From contig NZ_JAUXMX010000026.1 of assembly GCF_030683065.1 (NCBI RefSeq), positions 1-64,000 on the forward strand: a stretch of DNA of 64,000 nucleotides, given 5' to 3'. The position numbers and the translations under genes are program-made. Position 1 is the stretch's first letter; every line of letters begins with the position of its first letter. This stretch comes from Pseudomonas sp. (GTDB lineage: Bacteria; Pseudomonadota; Gammaproteobacteria; Pseudomonadales; Pseudomonadaceae). The notes under the pieces were generated by a model. That model ran no database searches. It saw nothing but the letters and a program-made list of their open reading frames with translations, and was not told where the DNA came from. Shown piece after piece: positions 16,782 through 26,100 of this stretch.

Positions 16782-18065
16782 ATGGCGCACACGGCTTACC
16801 CACAATCTTATTACGCTGCCTCAGCCAACCCGGCTCCACCGCGCCCGGAGCTACATGGCGACGTGGAAACGGACGTCTGCATCATCGGCGCAGGGTACAC
16901 CGGCTTGTCCACGGCCATAGCCCTGCTCGAAAGCGGCTTCAAGGTGAGTATTGTCGAGGCTGCAAAAGTCGGCTTTGGCGCCTCCGGCCGTAACGGCGGT
17001 CAAATCGTTAACAGTTACAGCCGCGACATCGACACCATAGAGCGCACCGTGGGCCCCAAGCAGGCACAGCTATTAGGCCAAATGGCGTTCGAAGGCGGGC
17101 GGATCATCCGCGAGCGAATTGCCAAGTACGATATCCAGTGCGACCACAAAGATGGTGGTGTGTTCGCTGCAATAACACCCAAGCAGATGGGCCACCTGGA
17201 AGCGCAGAAGAAGCTGTGGGAGCGCTACGGCCACACTCAACTGGAGTTGCTGGACGCCAAACGCATCCGCGAAGTTGTGGCGACCGACAGCTACCTCGGC
17301 GGCATGCTCGACATGAGCGGCGGGCACATCCACCCGCTCAATCTGGCGCTTGGTGAGGCCGCTGCAGTTGAATCCCTGGGCGGAGTGATTTACGAACAAT
17401 CCCCGGCCATTCGTATCGAGCGCGGCGCCAACCCGGTGGTGCATACCCCCAACGGCCGAATCAAGGCCAAGTTTGTGGTGGTTGCCGGTAACGCTTACCT
17501 GGGTAATCTGATCCCCGAACTCTCGGCCAAGTCGATGCCCTGCGGTACTCAGGTCATTACTACGGAGCCGCTGTCAGACGAGGTAGCAAAGAGCCTACTA
17601 CCGCAAGATTACTGCGTCGAAGACTGCAACTACCTGCTCGACTACTACCGCCTGAGTGGGGATAACCGCCTGATCTTCGGTGGCGGCGTGGTCTATGGGG
17701 CGCGTGACCCGGCCAACATCGAGGCGATCATCCGGCCGAACCTGCTCAAGACCTTCCCGCAGCTCAAAGACGTGAAGATCGATTACGCCTGGACCGGCAA
17801 CTTTCTACTGACCCTGTCGCGCCTGCCTCAGGTCGGCCGCCTTGGCGACAACATCTACTACTCACAGGGTTGCAGCGGCCATGGCGTGACGTATACCCAC
17901 CTGGCGGGCAAGGTGCTGGCCGAAGCGCTGCGTGGCCAGGCTGAGCGCTTCGATGCCTTCGCCGAACTGCCGCACTACCCCTTCCCCGGCGGCCAACTGC
18001 TGCGCATCCCCTTTACGGCAATGGGCGCCTGGTACTACAGCCTGCGCGACAAGCTCGGCTTCTAG
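16782..18065 (+). CDS. pauB: PauB/PuuB-type FAD-dependent gamma-glutamylpolyamine oxidoreductase
   Basis: A 427-residue member of the DAO/PuuB family. Residues 29-60 carry the Rossmann dinucleotide motif (VCIIGAGYTGLSTAIALLESG), followed by GFGASGRNGGQI, characteristic of glutamylputrescine-type oxidases, and a C-terminal FAD-contact segment QGCSGHGVTYTHLAGKVLAEALRG. These enzymes oxidise gamma-glutamylated putrescine or related polyamines in the cytosol, feeding polyamine carbon into GABA and succinate. AGAGG precedes the ATG. The neighbours are PA2778/PA2779-like genes, the setting of pauB3 in P. aeruginosa, but polyamine genes proper are not nearby, so the exact substrate is inferred. Confidence 0.8.
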   Translation: MAHTAYPQSYYAASANPAPPRPELHGDVETDVCIIGAGYTGLSTAIALLESGFKVSIVEAAKVGFGASGRNGGQIVNSYSRDIDTIERTVGPKQAQLLGQMAFEGGRIIRERIAKYDIQCDHKDGGVFAAITPKQMGHLEAQKKLWERYGHTQLELLDAKRIREVVATDSYLGGMLDMSGGHIHPLNLALGEAAAVESLGGVIYEQSPAIRIERGANPVVHTPNGRIKAKFVVVAGNAYLGNLIPELSAKSMPCGTQVITTEPLSDEVAKSLLPQDYCVEDCNYLLDYYRLSGDNRLIFGGGVVYGARDPANIEAIIRPNLLKTFPQLKDVKIDYAWTGNFLLTLSRLPQVGRLGDNIYYSQGCSGHGVTYTHLAGKVLAEALRGQAERFDAFAELPHYPFPGGQLLRIPFTAMGAWYYSLRDKLGF

Positions 18066-18083
18066 CCACTTGCCCGGACAAAG

Positions 18084-18112
18084 CAACGGCGCCTTATGGC
18101 GCCGTTGTTTTG
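18084..18112 (+). terminator. rho-independent terminator after the pauB-like gene
   Basis: CAACGGCGCC and GGCGCCGTTG form a 10-bp perfect stem with a TTAT loop followed by TTTTGT. It sits between convergent genes and could serve both. Confidence 0.9.
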
Positions 18113-18121
18113 TCTGCTCAC

Positions 18122-19096
18122 TCAGTTAGCTTGCGGGCAGACCAGGGGAGACGAGCACTGCTGCGCTGCCCCACCAGTGGCGGGCTTCACCCCTGCGGCA
18201 AAGCGCTGATCGTCCGGAGCTAGCCGCTGAGCACAAGCCCTCGCCTGCTCGCCTGCCTGCGGGCAACCACGATCGACCAGCACCTGCGACAGATTAAACC
18301 AGCCTGCAGCGAAGTCTGGCTGCTGCGCCAGACTTTGCCGTAAAGCCTCTTCGGCCCCCAGCGAATCGCCGCTGGCATGGCGACTATTGGCCAAGGCAAA
18401 CCACCCCAGAGACTCAGCCGGCCATTGCTGGGTGGCGCTGCGATAGGCACGCTGCGCGGCAGCAACCCGCCCGGTTTCCTCAAGGTCGCTGGCCGCCTTA
18501 AGCCACGGCCGCAGCTCAGCCTGAGCCGGCAGCGTATCCGTCGGCAAGGTCAAAACAGCCCAACGCCCACCGCGCGCCCACGTCTTATCGAAGCTGCTGA
18601 AGCTGGTCATTGCGCGCCGCGTGGTACCCGAGCGCAAGATCAAGGTCCGTTCACGCTGGTCATAGCCGACTACCACAGCGAAGTGCCAGAGCGGGTACCA
18701 GTCATAAGCCAGGTTTTGCAAGACCAACACCGGATTACCCGCCGCCACCTCGCCAAGTATTGCCTGCAGGTTCGGTTGCAGTGGGTACACCAGCATGTCG
18801 TGTGTACGCGCGGCCGCCACCATCTCGACTTGCAGGCTACCGCCACGCGCCGGAATAAACACCTTGTCCTTGAGCAGACCGGGGCTGGTCACGACGCCGC
18901 GCTGATTGAGCATCGTCGCTAGCGCCGCCGGCCCGCATTGATAGGCGCTCTGCGGAAAAAACGGCACATCGCTCAGCTCTACCCGTTCAGGCAAACGCGA
19001 CGTCTCGGGTGGCAACACCGGAGACTTCGCGCAAGCGGCAAGCAGAAGTGTCAGAACGAGTAGCGGGACATACCTACCAATCAACGATTTATGCAC
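18122..19096 (-). CDS. PA2778-family C39-like cysteine peptidase lipoprotein with TPR
   Basis: A 324-residue protein. A lipoprotein signal (VLTLLLAAC, Cys at about residue 22) anchors it at the membrane. Residues 40-195 form a papain-like C39 peptidase domain with the nucleophile in QSAYQCGPAALATML and the catalytic His in WHFAVVVGYD. The C-terminal third holds tetratricopeptide-like repeats (ESLGWFALANSRHASGDSLGAEEALRQSLAQQPDFAAGWFNLSQVL). This is the PA2778 family; its substrate is unknown, though C39 domains cut double-glycine leaders. The start overlaps the PA2779-like gene by 16 bp, so the two are one operon and likely one system. Confidence 0.85.
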   Translation of the reverse strand: MHKSLIGRYVPLLVLTLLLAACAKSPVLPPETSRLPERVELSDVPFFPQSAYQCGPAALATMLNQRGVVTSPGLLKDKVFIPARGGSLQVEMVAAARTHDMLVYPLQPNLQAILGEVAAGNPVLVLQNLAYDWYPLWHFAVVVGYDQRERTLILRSGTTRRAMTSFSSFDKTWARGGRWAVLTLPTDTLPAQAELRPWLKAASDLEETGRVAAAQRAYRSATQQWPAESLGWFALANSRHASGDSLGAEEALRQSLAQQPDFAAGWFNLSQVLVDRGCPQAGEQARACAQRLAPDDQRFAAGVKPATGGAAQQCSSPLVCPQAN

Positions 19097-19482
19097 TTGA
19101 CGAAACTGAACACATTAGTTGCACAGAGCATGTCGGTAATGATGAAGACCACCAGAAACAACACGATGACCCCAACAACACCAGCACCTGCTGGCGCTTC
19201 TGACAGCTGCTGATTGAACTGTGCCAGTTCGGCACTGGTCAGGCTGTTGATACGGTCTTCCACTTGAACGCGGTCAACCCCCATGCCCAGCAATTTTTCC
19301 TGGACACCCTGCTCATCGAGCATGCTCAGCAATTGCTGCCTATCGACTTGCTGCTGTTGCTCGGCCAGCACCTCACCGGTGCCTATCATGGCCGCGTTAG
19401 CCAAGGGCATTTGGACAATCATCAAAACGTGAAACACCGCCAACATGGCAGCCATACGACGGAAGAACGAATAATTGTGCAT
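19081..19482 (-). CDS. PA2779-family small membrane protein
   Basis: A 133-residue protein with an N-terminal signal or anchor helix (residues 10-31), a Gln-rich soluble part with the motif DRQQLLSMLDEQGVQEKLLGMGVDRVQVEDRINSLT, and a C-terminal membrane helix (residues 98-119, GAGVVGVIVLFLVVFIITDML). It matches the PA2779 family, always found with the PA2778-type peptidase lipoprotein; it could be its substrate or partner. That is inference from gene pairing. Confidence 0.85.
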   Translation of the reverse strand: MHNYSFFRRMAAMLAVFHVLMIVQMPLANAAMIGTGEVLAEQQQQVDRQQLLSMLDEQGVQEKLLGMGVDRVQVEDRINSLTSAELAQFNQQLSEAPAGAGVVGVIVLFLVVFIITDMLCATNVFSFVKCINR

Positions 19483-19589
19483 TCAGGTTATCTCCTTGAT
19501 GAACCGTATCTCTAGAACAGAACAGCTTGAATAGGTTCAATCTCAACATAATCAATATAACGCATGTAACTGTCTCGCGCTCATCGCCC

Positions 19590-21335
19590 TCACAAGAGGG
19601 TTGTATCGCGCAGCATCTGACTGACCACCGCGCGCAACTTGCCAGGCTTGACCGGTTTATTGAGCAACGGCATACCCATGCGCTGCAACTCTCGGCGGCA
19701 CTGGTCGCTGCGGTCCGCCGTGATCATCACCGCAGGAATCGGCGCGCTGAAATGCTCCCGTAAATACGCCACCACATCGCAACCCTGCACATCATGATCA
19801 AGGTGAAAGTCCGCCAGAATCAAATCTGGGGCCTGCCCTTCAAGCGCTTGGACGGCAGCATCCTGATCGATAGCTGTTACCACCACGCAGCCCCACTGCT
19901 CAAGCAGCGCCGCCATGCTGTGCAGGATACTCAGCTCGTTATCCAGCACCAACAGGCGCCGCCCCGGCAGAGGATCACCGACTAACGGCTGAACCGATGA
20001 AACCACCGGTGGCGCACTCATGCCCCGCACTGCCAACGGCACCCGAATGGAAAAAACCGAACCGCGCCCAGGCTGCGAGCGCACCTCGACCGGGTAGCCC
20101 AGCATGTGTGCGATGCGCTCGACGATTGCCAGACCCAACCCCACCCCTCGACGCTCTGCAGCGCGCCCTACATTCAGCTGGTTGAATTCCAGAAAGATGT
20201 TTCCCAGCTGATCCTCGGATATCCCACGGCCGGTGTCCCAGACCTGCAGGTCGAGGAAATCACCACGTTTTCGCACGCCCAAGAGGACGCGGCCGTGCTC
20301 GGTATAGCGGCAGGCGTTGCTCAGGAAGTTGCGCAGGATGCGCGTCAGCAGGCGGAAATCCGTGCTGATCGTATAGTCGGGAATTCGCGTCCTCAGGCGC
20401 AAACCCTCGGCAGCGGCCACCGACTGAAACTCGGACGCCAGAGGCGCCAACAGATCCTGCAGACGATATACATCAACATCCGGCTTAATCGCCGCCTGAT
20501 CGAGCTTGGAGATATCGAGCAAGTCAGTGAGCAGGTCCTCGGCGCCCTCCAGTGCCTGGTGGCTGCGCTCGACCAGATTATGCTCAGCAGCCGGCAAGCT
20601 GCGCTCGCGCAGGGTGGAGATCAACAGACGCGCAGCGTTAAGTGGCTGCAACAGATCATGACTGGCGGTTGCCAGGTACTTATCCTTGCTGTGGTTGGCA
20701 GCTTGCGCGGCATCACGCGCCTCGCGTAGCTCCTGCTCGATGCGCTTGCGCTCGACGATCTGTTGCAACAGGTTGCGGTTGGCTTCCTGCAACTCGACAG
20801 TGCGCGCCTTGACCCGCAGCTCCAGCTCTTCATTGAGCAATTGCAAGCGCTGCTGCGCCAGCTTGCGCTCGGTGATATCAGCGACGAAACCCTCAATGAG
20901 GCCATCTTCACCAGGCTTGAGCAGTAAGTTCATCAAGACATCAATGGCGCTGCCGTCCTTGCGGCGTAACTGGGTTTCATAGCCAAACAGCCCGGGAGCA
21001 TGCTCCAGCACCTGGCGAATATGCTGCAACTCCTCACGACCACCCACGAACAGGTAGTTGGCCAGATCGGTCAGCGACCACAACACCTCGTGTGGATCGT
21101 CATAACCCAGCATCCGCGCCAAAGCTGGATTGGCTGAGCGCAGGCCCTCCTGCAGACTGGCCTGGAAGATGCCGTGTACCGCGTGCTCGAATAGCCACTT
21201 ATAGCGATTACGCTCGGTTTCCAGGTCTTCCAGACGCGCCAGCAACTCCGGGTAATGGCTCTTGCGCACCGAATGACTGCCCAGCCCGAGCAGTTCGGTG
21301 AGCGCCTGGCGCTGCTGATCAGAGGGCTTCGGCAT
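19590..21335 (-). CDS. ercS: ErcS-like soluble hybrid histidine kinase
   Basis: A 581-residue sensor without membrane segments. After a short N-terminal helix there is a PAS domain (about residues 45-165), a long coiled coil (LNEELELRVKARTVELQEANRNLLQQIVERKRIEQELREA), the HisKA domain with the phospho-acceptor His in ASHDLLQPLNAARLL, a HATPase domain (NFLSNACRYT, DTGRGIS, GVGLGLAIVERI) and a C-terminal receiver (LLVLDNELSIL, Asp in LILADFHLD, Lys in LLNKPVKP). The ATG at 21335 is preceded by AGG at 8 bp and lies inside the end of ercA. By position next to ercA and the pqq genes it is the ErcS-type kinase of the ethanol oxidation regulatory network. Confidence 0.88.
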   Translation of the reverse strand: MPKPSDQQRQALTELLGLGSHSVRKSHYPELLARLEDLETERNRYKWLFEHAVHGIFQASLQEGLRSANPALARMLGYDDPHEVLWSLTDLANYLFVGGREELQHIRQVLEHAPGLFGYETQLRRKDGSAIDVLMNLLLKPGEDGLIEGFVADITERKLAQQRLQLLNEELELRVKARTVELQEANRNLLQQIVERKRIEQELREARDAAQAANHSKDKYLATASHDLLQPLNAARLLISTLRERSLPAAEHNLVERSHQALEGAEDLLTDLLDISKLDQAAIKPDVDVYRLQDLLAPLASEFQSVAAAEGLRLRTRIPDYTISTDFRLLTRILRNFLSNACRYTEHGRVLLGVRKRGDFLDLQVWDTGRGISEDQLGNIFLEFNQLNVGRAAERRGVGLGLAIVERIAHMLGYPVEVRSQPGRGSVFSIRVPLAVRGMSAPPVVSSVQPLVGDPLPGRRLLVLDNELSILHSMAALLEQWGCVVVTAIDQDAAVQALEGQAPDLILADFHLDHDVQGCDVVAYLREHFSAPIPAVMITADRSDQCRRELQRMGMPLLNKPVKPGKLRAVVSQMLRDTTLL

Positions 21336-22482
21336 AGACGACCTCGACATCGCGCTGGGTCGAATCCCTCGGGTTGGTAAGAATGCAGGGGTCCTGCATG
21401 GCATTGCGTGACAGGAACGGGATGTCCGAGCTGCCCACGCCATGCAGCGCGAGGGTTTCATGGAAGCCAACGGCGTGCTTGAACTGAATCAGGTGCTCGA
21501 CCAGGCGCAGGCGAATTTGCGGATGAGTGAGGCCGCGGGTGTCGACGCCGAGGGTTTCGGCCACCATTTTGAAGCGCTCCGGTGCGGCCTTGTAGTTGAA
21601 CGCCACCACATGCTCGACCAATACCGCATTACACAGACCGTGCGGCAGATCGAGGAATCCACCCAGGCTGTGCGACATCGCATGCACCGCGCCAAGGATG
21701 GCATTGGAAAAGGCCAGACCGGCTTGCATGCTGCCAAGCATGATCTTCTCGCGCAGGGCGATTTCATTCGGGTTAGCGATCATTGCTACCAGGTTGCCAT
21801 TGATCAGGCGCATGGCTTCGAGCGCGTGGGAATCGGTCAAGGGTCCGGCGCCAGTGGACACGAAGGCTTCGATCGCGTGCACCAGCGCATCGATGCCGGT
21901 ACAGGCCGAGAGGAACGGGTCCATGCTCAGAGTGGTTTCCGGGTCAATCAGCGAGACGTCGGGCACCGCCCCCTTGCTGACGATGGAGAACTTCATCCGC
22001 TCATCCTGATTGGAGATGATCACGAACTGCGAGACATCTGCCGACGTACCGGCAGTGGTTGGAATCAGGATCAGCGGCGGGCTCGGTACACGCAGGGTAT
22101 CCACCCCCTCGAACTCGATGATATTGCGGCCATGGGCAACCGCAATGCCGATGCCCTTGGCGCAGTCCATTGGGCTGCCACCGCCCACCGCTACGATCAC
22201 GTTGCAGCCCTGGCTGCGGTAAAGCTCGGCGCCGAGCATCACCTCTTCGCAGCGTGGGTTGGGCGATACCTGGGTGTACAGGCAGTGCTCGATGCCCTGC
22301 CGCAATAGGCTGGCCTGCACATCAGCCACCCAACCGGCAGCTTGCACCCCTGGATCAGAAACCAACAGGACCTTGCGCGCACCGAAGTTACTGGCGTAGT
22401 TGCCCACGCTATGCCGGCAACCAGCACCAAAGACAATTTCCGGCGAGACGAATTTACGATGAAGACTAATATCGGGGCTCAT
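21319..22482 (-). CDS. ercA: ErcA iron-containing alcohol dehydrogenase-like protein
   Basis: A 387-residue group III (iron-type) alcohol dehydrogenase. N-terminal nucleotide-binding part with VGGGSPMDCAKGIGI and PTTAGTSADVSQF, C-terminal metal-binding part with His in VHAIEAFVSTGAG and in VHAMSHSLGGFLDLPHG. In P. aeruginosa ErcA is needed for normal induction of the PQQ-dependent ethanol oxidation system rather than being its main dehydrogenase. The gene lies between pqqH and ercS, all leftward, and overlaps ercS by 17 bp. Confidence 0.9.
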   Translation of the reverse strand: MSPDISLHRKFVSPEIVFGAGCRHSVGNYASNFGARKVLLVSDPGVQAAGWVADVQASLLRQGIEHCLYTQVSPNPRCEEVMLGAELYRSQGCNVIVAVGGGSPMDCAKGIGIAVAHGRNIIEFEGVDTLRVPSPPLILIPTTAGTSADVSQFVIISNQDERMKFSIVSKGAVPDVSLIDPETTLSMDPFLSACTGIDALVHAIEAFVSTGAGPLTDSHALEAMRLINGNLVAMIANPNEIALREKIMLGSMQAGLAFSNAILGAVHAMSHSLGGFLDLPHGLCNAVLVEHVVAFNYKAAPERFKMVAETLGVDTRGLTHPQIRLRLVEHLIQFKHAVGFHETLALHGVGSSDIPFLSRNAMQDPCILTNPRDSTQRDVEVVYAEAL

Positions 22483-22682
22483 GCCACGGCCTACTGCTTG
22501 TTATTTTGACTACCGGGCAGCGTACTGCATTCGCCTGCCAATGCAATGCTCCTGCAGTCGCCAGACTCATGCGAGCAACACCAGGGACGCTGGTTGTCAG
22601 GGTATTGACCATGAAATCCGCAAACCCCTACAAAATACTGACCAGGCGCCCCACCACACCCGCGGGCGAGACCTGGACCGAC

Positions 22683-24602
22683 TCACGACGTCAGCAGCTG
22701 CCGATAAAAGCGCCACTCATGCTCCAGAGCATGAGCCATGTTCGTCGCCTGGCGAAAACCATGACGCTCTTGCGGGTACAGGTGGTATTCCACGGGTACG
22801 CTGCGCAGCCTTAGCGCAGCGACCATCTGCTCGGTCTGCGCCGGCAACACTACCGCATCCAGGCCGCCCTGAAAAAAGATCACCGGCGCGGTGATCCGGT
22901 CGGCGTGCATTAGCGGCGTGCGCTCCCGATAGCGCTGAGCATCGCGCAGTGGATCGCCGATCAGCCAGTCCAGATAATCAGCCTCAAACTTGTGCGTCAC
23001 CTTGCGCAAAGCCAGCGGATCACTGACCCCATAGAGACTCGCACCGCCGCGAAACCGCCGACTGAAGGCCAGGGCGCATAATGCCGTGTAGCCGCCGGCA
23101 CTGGCACCGCGAATAAATGCACGTGCGGGATCGATCAAACCACCGGCGGCCAGGTGCGCCACCGCCGCCTCGGCGTCCGCCACCTCGATACACCCCCACT
23201 CGCCCGCCAGGCGCAGCCGATAGGCACGCCCATAACCGCTGCTGCCGCGATAATTGAGGTCGAGCACAGCGAAGCCGCGTAGCGTCCAGAAAGGAATGCG
23301 CGGATCGAACACCGGATAGCAGGCAGAAGTGGGTCCGCCGTGCAGAAACACCAGCAACGGCGGCTTCTCGGCTAGCCCCGCTGGCGCATAGAAAAACCCA
23401 TGACTGCGTTCGCCCTCACCGACCGGACAGCTAAACGGCTGCGGCATGGGCAGGTACTGTTTGCCCAATGGCGGCTCACCACCGACAAGAATGCGCACCA
23501 CCCCACTGTCACGGCTGATGGCCAGAATCGCTGGCAGACGATCCGGCGCCCCGGCAATGCAGTAAAAATGTTCGGCGTCTGCGGCCAGACAGCGAAAGCG
23601 GCTGAAGCCCGAGGCCAGACGCCGCTCGCCCGGCGACGCAGGGCCGCCGTGACCATGCACATCAGTGGTGCTCTCGCTGAAAGCATCGGTGCGCGCAGCG
23701 CACCCTACGGCCCGTTCAAGCAGCACGCCGAAGCCCTGCTCGAAACGGCTCAGCAGCATGTCACCCGACTCGAGTGGCAGGTAGGTACAGCCGCCCAATT
23801 GCCAGGGCGCCGGCGCATGATCGTAGGGTGCGGCGTACGCGCTGGCCGCCGCAGACGAAACATCCGTAGCGCACACCGGCTGCCACCAGCCGTGGCGGTC
23901 GGAGAGCACCCAGAGCCGGCCATCGGCAGCGAAGCGCGGCTGCTGCAGAGACTGGTCGTTAGCATCGCCGGCCAGAACCCGCTTGGCGCCCTGCCCCTCA
24001 CGCAAACACAGGCGAGTGGCAACCCAGGGTTGATAGGGCCTGTCCCACTCGATCCAGGCCAACTGGCGACCGTCGGCACTGGCAACCGGGCCGGCATAGA
24101 AGTCGGCGCCTTCAACCAGCACCCGCCGACTGCCGTCCAGACCGATGCGCACCAGGCGGTGGATCACCCCGGCCGCCTCATGACTTTCCTCCACGGCTAG
24201 GAGCGCCTGCCAGACCGAGACAAAGGACAGATCGCCGTAACGGCAATCCGGGCGGGTGGTCAGTTGCTGGGGCGGCGTCGATAATTCTCGACCAAGGCCG
24301 CTCCCACAAGGCAGCAGATAGATCTGCTGGTCAGTCTCGTTGACGAACGCCGCACCCTGCTCGGTGGCGCAGCAGGCGCCGCCGCCGTACTCGTAGACGC
24401 GGCTGCGCACGGAAAAATCCGCCGGGGTCAGCTCGCGCACCTCGTCGTCACGCCAGAAGAACAGACCGCAGCGTGCCTGCTGCGGATCGAAAGCCACCCA
24501 CAGCAAGCCACCATGAGCGGCATGCAGTTCGGCGAAATCGCCACTGGCGGCTGCGGCCTGGACGGCATTCCAAATACCCTCGGCCTGTTCGGTGCGCCTC
24601 AT
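22683..24602 (-). CDS. pqqH: PqqH-like prolyl-oligopeptidase (S9) of the pqq cluster
   Basis: A 639-residue cytosolic serine peptidase. The N-terminal two thirds form a beta-propeller; the C-terminal alpha/beta hydrolase domain has the nucleophile in RGASAGGYTALCAL (about residue 480), Asp in GGLDAVVL and His in ERHGFRQ. The ATG at 24602 (AGGG 6 bp upstream, right after the pqqE stop) matches the family start RRTEQAEGIWNAV. The gene is the PqqH/PA1990 type found in PQQ clusters and may help process the PqqA peptide; this is not proven. The propeller contains the segment VGCAARTDA encoded by a copy of the intergenic GTAGGGTGCGC repeat, so this protein carries an inserted stretch. Confidence 0.88.
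   Translation of the reverse strand: MRRTEQAEGIWNAVQAAAASGDFAELHAAHGGLLWVAFDPQQARCGLFFWRDDEVRELTPADFSVRSRVYEYGGGACCATEQGAAFVNETDQQIYLLPCGSGLGRELSTPPQQLTTRPDCRYGDLSFVSVWQALLAVEESHEAAGVIHRLVRIGLDGSRRVLVEGADFYAGPVASADGRQLAWIEWDRPYQPWVATRLCLREGQGAKRVLAGDANDQSLQQPRFAADGRLWVLSDRHGWWQPVCATDVSSAAASAYAAPYDHAPAPWQLGGCTYLPLESGDMLLSRFEQGFGVLLERAVGCAARTDAFSESTTDVHGHGGPASPGERRLASGFSRFRCLAADAEHFYCIAGAPDRLPAILAISRDSGVVRILVGGEPPLGKQYLPMPQPFSCPVGEGERSHGFFYAPAGLAEKPPLLVFLHGGPTSACYPVFDPRIPFWTLRGFAVLDLNYRGSSGYGRAYRLRLAGEWGCIEVADAEAAVAHLAAGGLIDPARAFIRGASAGGYTALCALAFSRRFRGGASLYGVSDPLALRKVTHKFEADYLDWLIGDPLRDAQRYRERTPLMHADRITAPVIFFQGGLDAVVLPAQTEQMVAALRLRSVPVEYHLYPQERHGFRQATNMAHALEHEWRFYRQLLTS
23690..23713 (-). repeat. 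GTAGGGTGCGC-family palindromic repeat inside pqqH
   Basis: Read on the minus strand, CGTAGGGTGCGCTGCGCGCA is the same unit that occurs between genes at 26.0, 26.9, 34.4-34.7 and 48.3 kb. Here it is translated in frame as VGCAART within PqqH. Confidence 0.75.
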
Positions 24603-24607
24603 GCGCC

Positions 24608-25762
24608 CTAGGCCTTGCAGATCAGCTTGGAGGCCTTCTCGTTGCGAAATACCAGGTTCTCCAGCGCTCCGGGCGCCTGCTCGGCCTCTTCGCGCGCGGC
24701 GAGGATGATGCCGTGGTGCGCCGACTTGCTGCACACCGGATCGGCGTTGCTGGCGTCGCCCGTGAGCATGAAAGCCTGACAGCGGCAGCCACCGAGGTCC
24801 TTGGCCTTTTCGTCACAGGAGCGACACGGCTCGGGCATCCAGTCGTCACCACGAAAGCGGTTGAAACCGAAAGAGTCGCGCCAGATGTGCTCAATACTGT
24901 GCTCGCGCACGTTGGGAAACTGCACCGGCAGCTGGCGCGCGCTGTGACACGGCAGCGCGGTGCCATCCGGCGTGATATCGAGGAACAGGTTGCCCCAGCC
25001 ATTCATGCAGGCCTTGGGCCGTTCCTCATAGTAATCCGGGGTGACGAAGATCAGCTTGCATGGGTGGTTCTCAGCCGCCAGCTTGGCGCGCCATTCGTTA
25101 GTGATGCGCTCGGCACGCTCCAACTGGGCGCGAGTCGGCAACAGGCCCGCACGGTTGAGCTCGGCCCACCCATAGAACTGACAGGTGGCCAACTCGACGA
25201 AGTCCGCTTCCAGCTCCAGACACAGCTCGATAATTCGCTCGATATTGTCGATGTTGTGCCGGTGGGTAACGAAGTTCAGCACCATGGGATAACCAGCCGC
25301 CTTGACTGCCCGGGCCATCGCCAGCTTCTGGGCGAAGGCCTTCTTCGAGCCGGCCAGCATATTGTTCACTTCCTCATCGGCAGCCTGGAAGCTGATCTGG
25401 ATATGATCCAGACCGGCCTCGCTGAAACTGGCGATGCGCGCTTCGCTCAAACCGATGCCGGAGGTAATCAGATTGGTGTAATAGCCCAGGTCCCGCGCCG
25501 CCTTGATCAGCTCGGCCAAATCCTGGCGCACCAGCGGCTCGCCACCGGAAAAGCCTAATTGCGCGGCACCCAGCGCGCGCGCCTGACGAAACACCTCGAT
25601 CCACTCAGCAGTAGTCAGTTCCTGACCTTGCTGAGAAAAATCCAGCGGGTTGGAGCAGTACGGGCACTGCAACGGACAGCGATAGGTCAGCTCGGCCAAC
25701 AGCCACAACGGTGGACCGGGTTCATGCCCAGGCTTACTGCAACTCGATCCAGAACTGAGCAT
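24608..25762 (-). CDS. pqqE: PQQ biosynthesis radical SAM enzyme PqqE
   Basis: A 384-residue radical SAM/SPASM protein. The radical SAM cluster is CPLQCPYCS (CxxxCxxC) near residue 29; SAM-binding GGEPLVR near 72; the C-terminal SPASM domain has the auxiliary Fe-S cysteines around [14 protein letters not shown] and [19 protein letters not shown]. It forges the C-C bond between Glu and Tyr of PqqA, bound to PqqD. The start overlaps pqqD by 29 bp; the first 15 residues upstream of [14 protein letters not shown] are variable, so the exact start is less certain. Confidence 0.97.
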   Translation of the reverse strand: MLSSGSSCSKPGHEPGPPLWLLAELTYRCPLQCPYCSNPLDFSQQGQELTTAEWIEVFRQARALGAAQLGFSGGEPLVRQDLAELIKAARDLGYYTNLITSGIGLSEARIASFSEAGLDHIQISFQAADEEVNNMLAGSKKAFAQKLAMARAVKAAGYPMVLNFVTHRHNIDNIERIIELCLELEADFVELATCQFYGWAELNRAGLLPTRAQLERAERITNEWRAKLAAENHPCKLIFVTPDYYEERPKACMNGWGNLFLDITPDGTALPCHSARQLPVQFPNVREHSIEHIWRDSFGFNRFRGDDWMPEPCRSCDEKAKDLGGCRCQAFMLTGDASNADPVCSKSAHHGIILAAREEAEQAPGALENLVFRNEKASKLICKA

Positions 25763-26012
25763 TGGCTACCTCCATAAAGGCCAGGATGTCTTCATCGAGC
25801 CCCGGCACATCCGGGAAGCGCTCGCTCAACGTATCAATGATCTCACCGACGCTGTGCGTACCATTGACCTGCTGGAGGATTTCCCCGGCGCTGTCGTTGA
25901 GTTTGATCATGCCTTCCGGATAAAGCAGCACGTGGCAGTTTTGCACGGGCTCGAACTGCAGACGAAAGCCACGGCGCAACGTGGGGATCTTGCTTGCAAG
26001 GGACTGACTCAT
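25734..26012 (-). CDS. pqqD: PqqD peptide chaperone
   Basis: A 92-residue RiPP recognition element. It contains [38 protein letters not shown] and the helical [28 protein letters not shown], the winged-helix fold that holds the PqqA leader and presents it to PqqE. The ATG at 26012 is the family start; a longer frame upstream is not conserved. Confidence 0.96.
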   Translation of the reverse strand: MSQSLASKIPTLRRGFRLQFEPVQNCHVLLYPEGMIKLNDSAGEILQQVNGTHSVGEIIDTLSERFPDVPGLDEDILAFMEVANAQFWIELQ

Positions 26013-26100
26013 ACACTCGACTCCGCAGTGGTGCGCGCCGCGCACCCTAAGAGGGATACGCCGGCCGTAGGGTGCGCCAGGCGCACCAGTAGACGGCTGC
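26013..26100. repeat. GTAGGGTGCGC-family repeats between pqqC and pqqD
   Basis: Two inverted copies: GTGCGCGCCGCGCACCCTA (26030-26048) and GTAGGGTGCGCCAGGCGCAC (26069-26088). They split the otherwise tight pqq operon and could form a stem-loop in the messenger. Confidence 0.7.
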
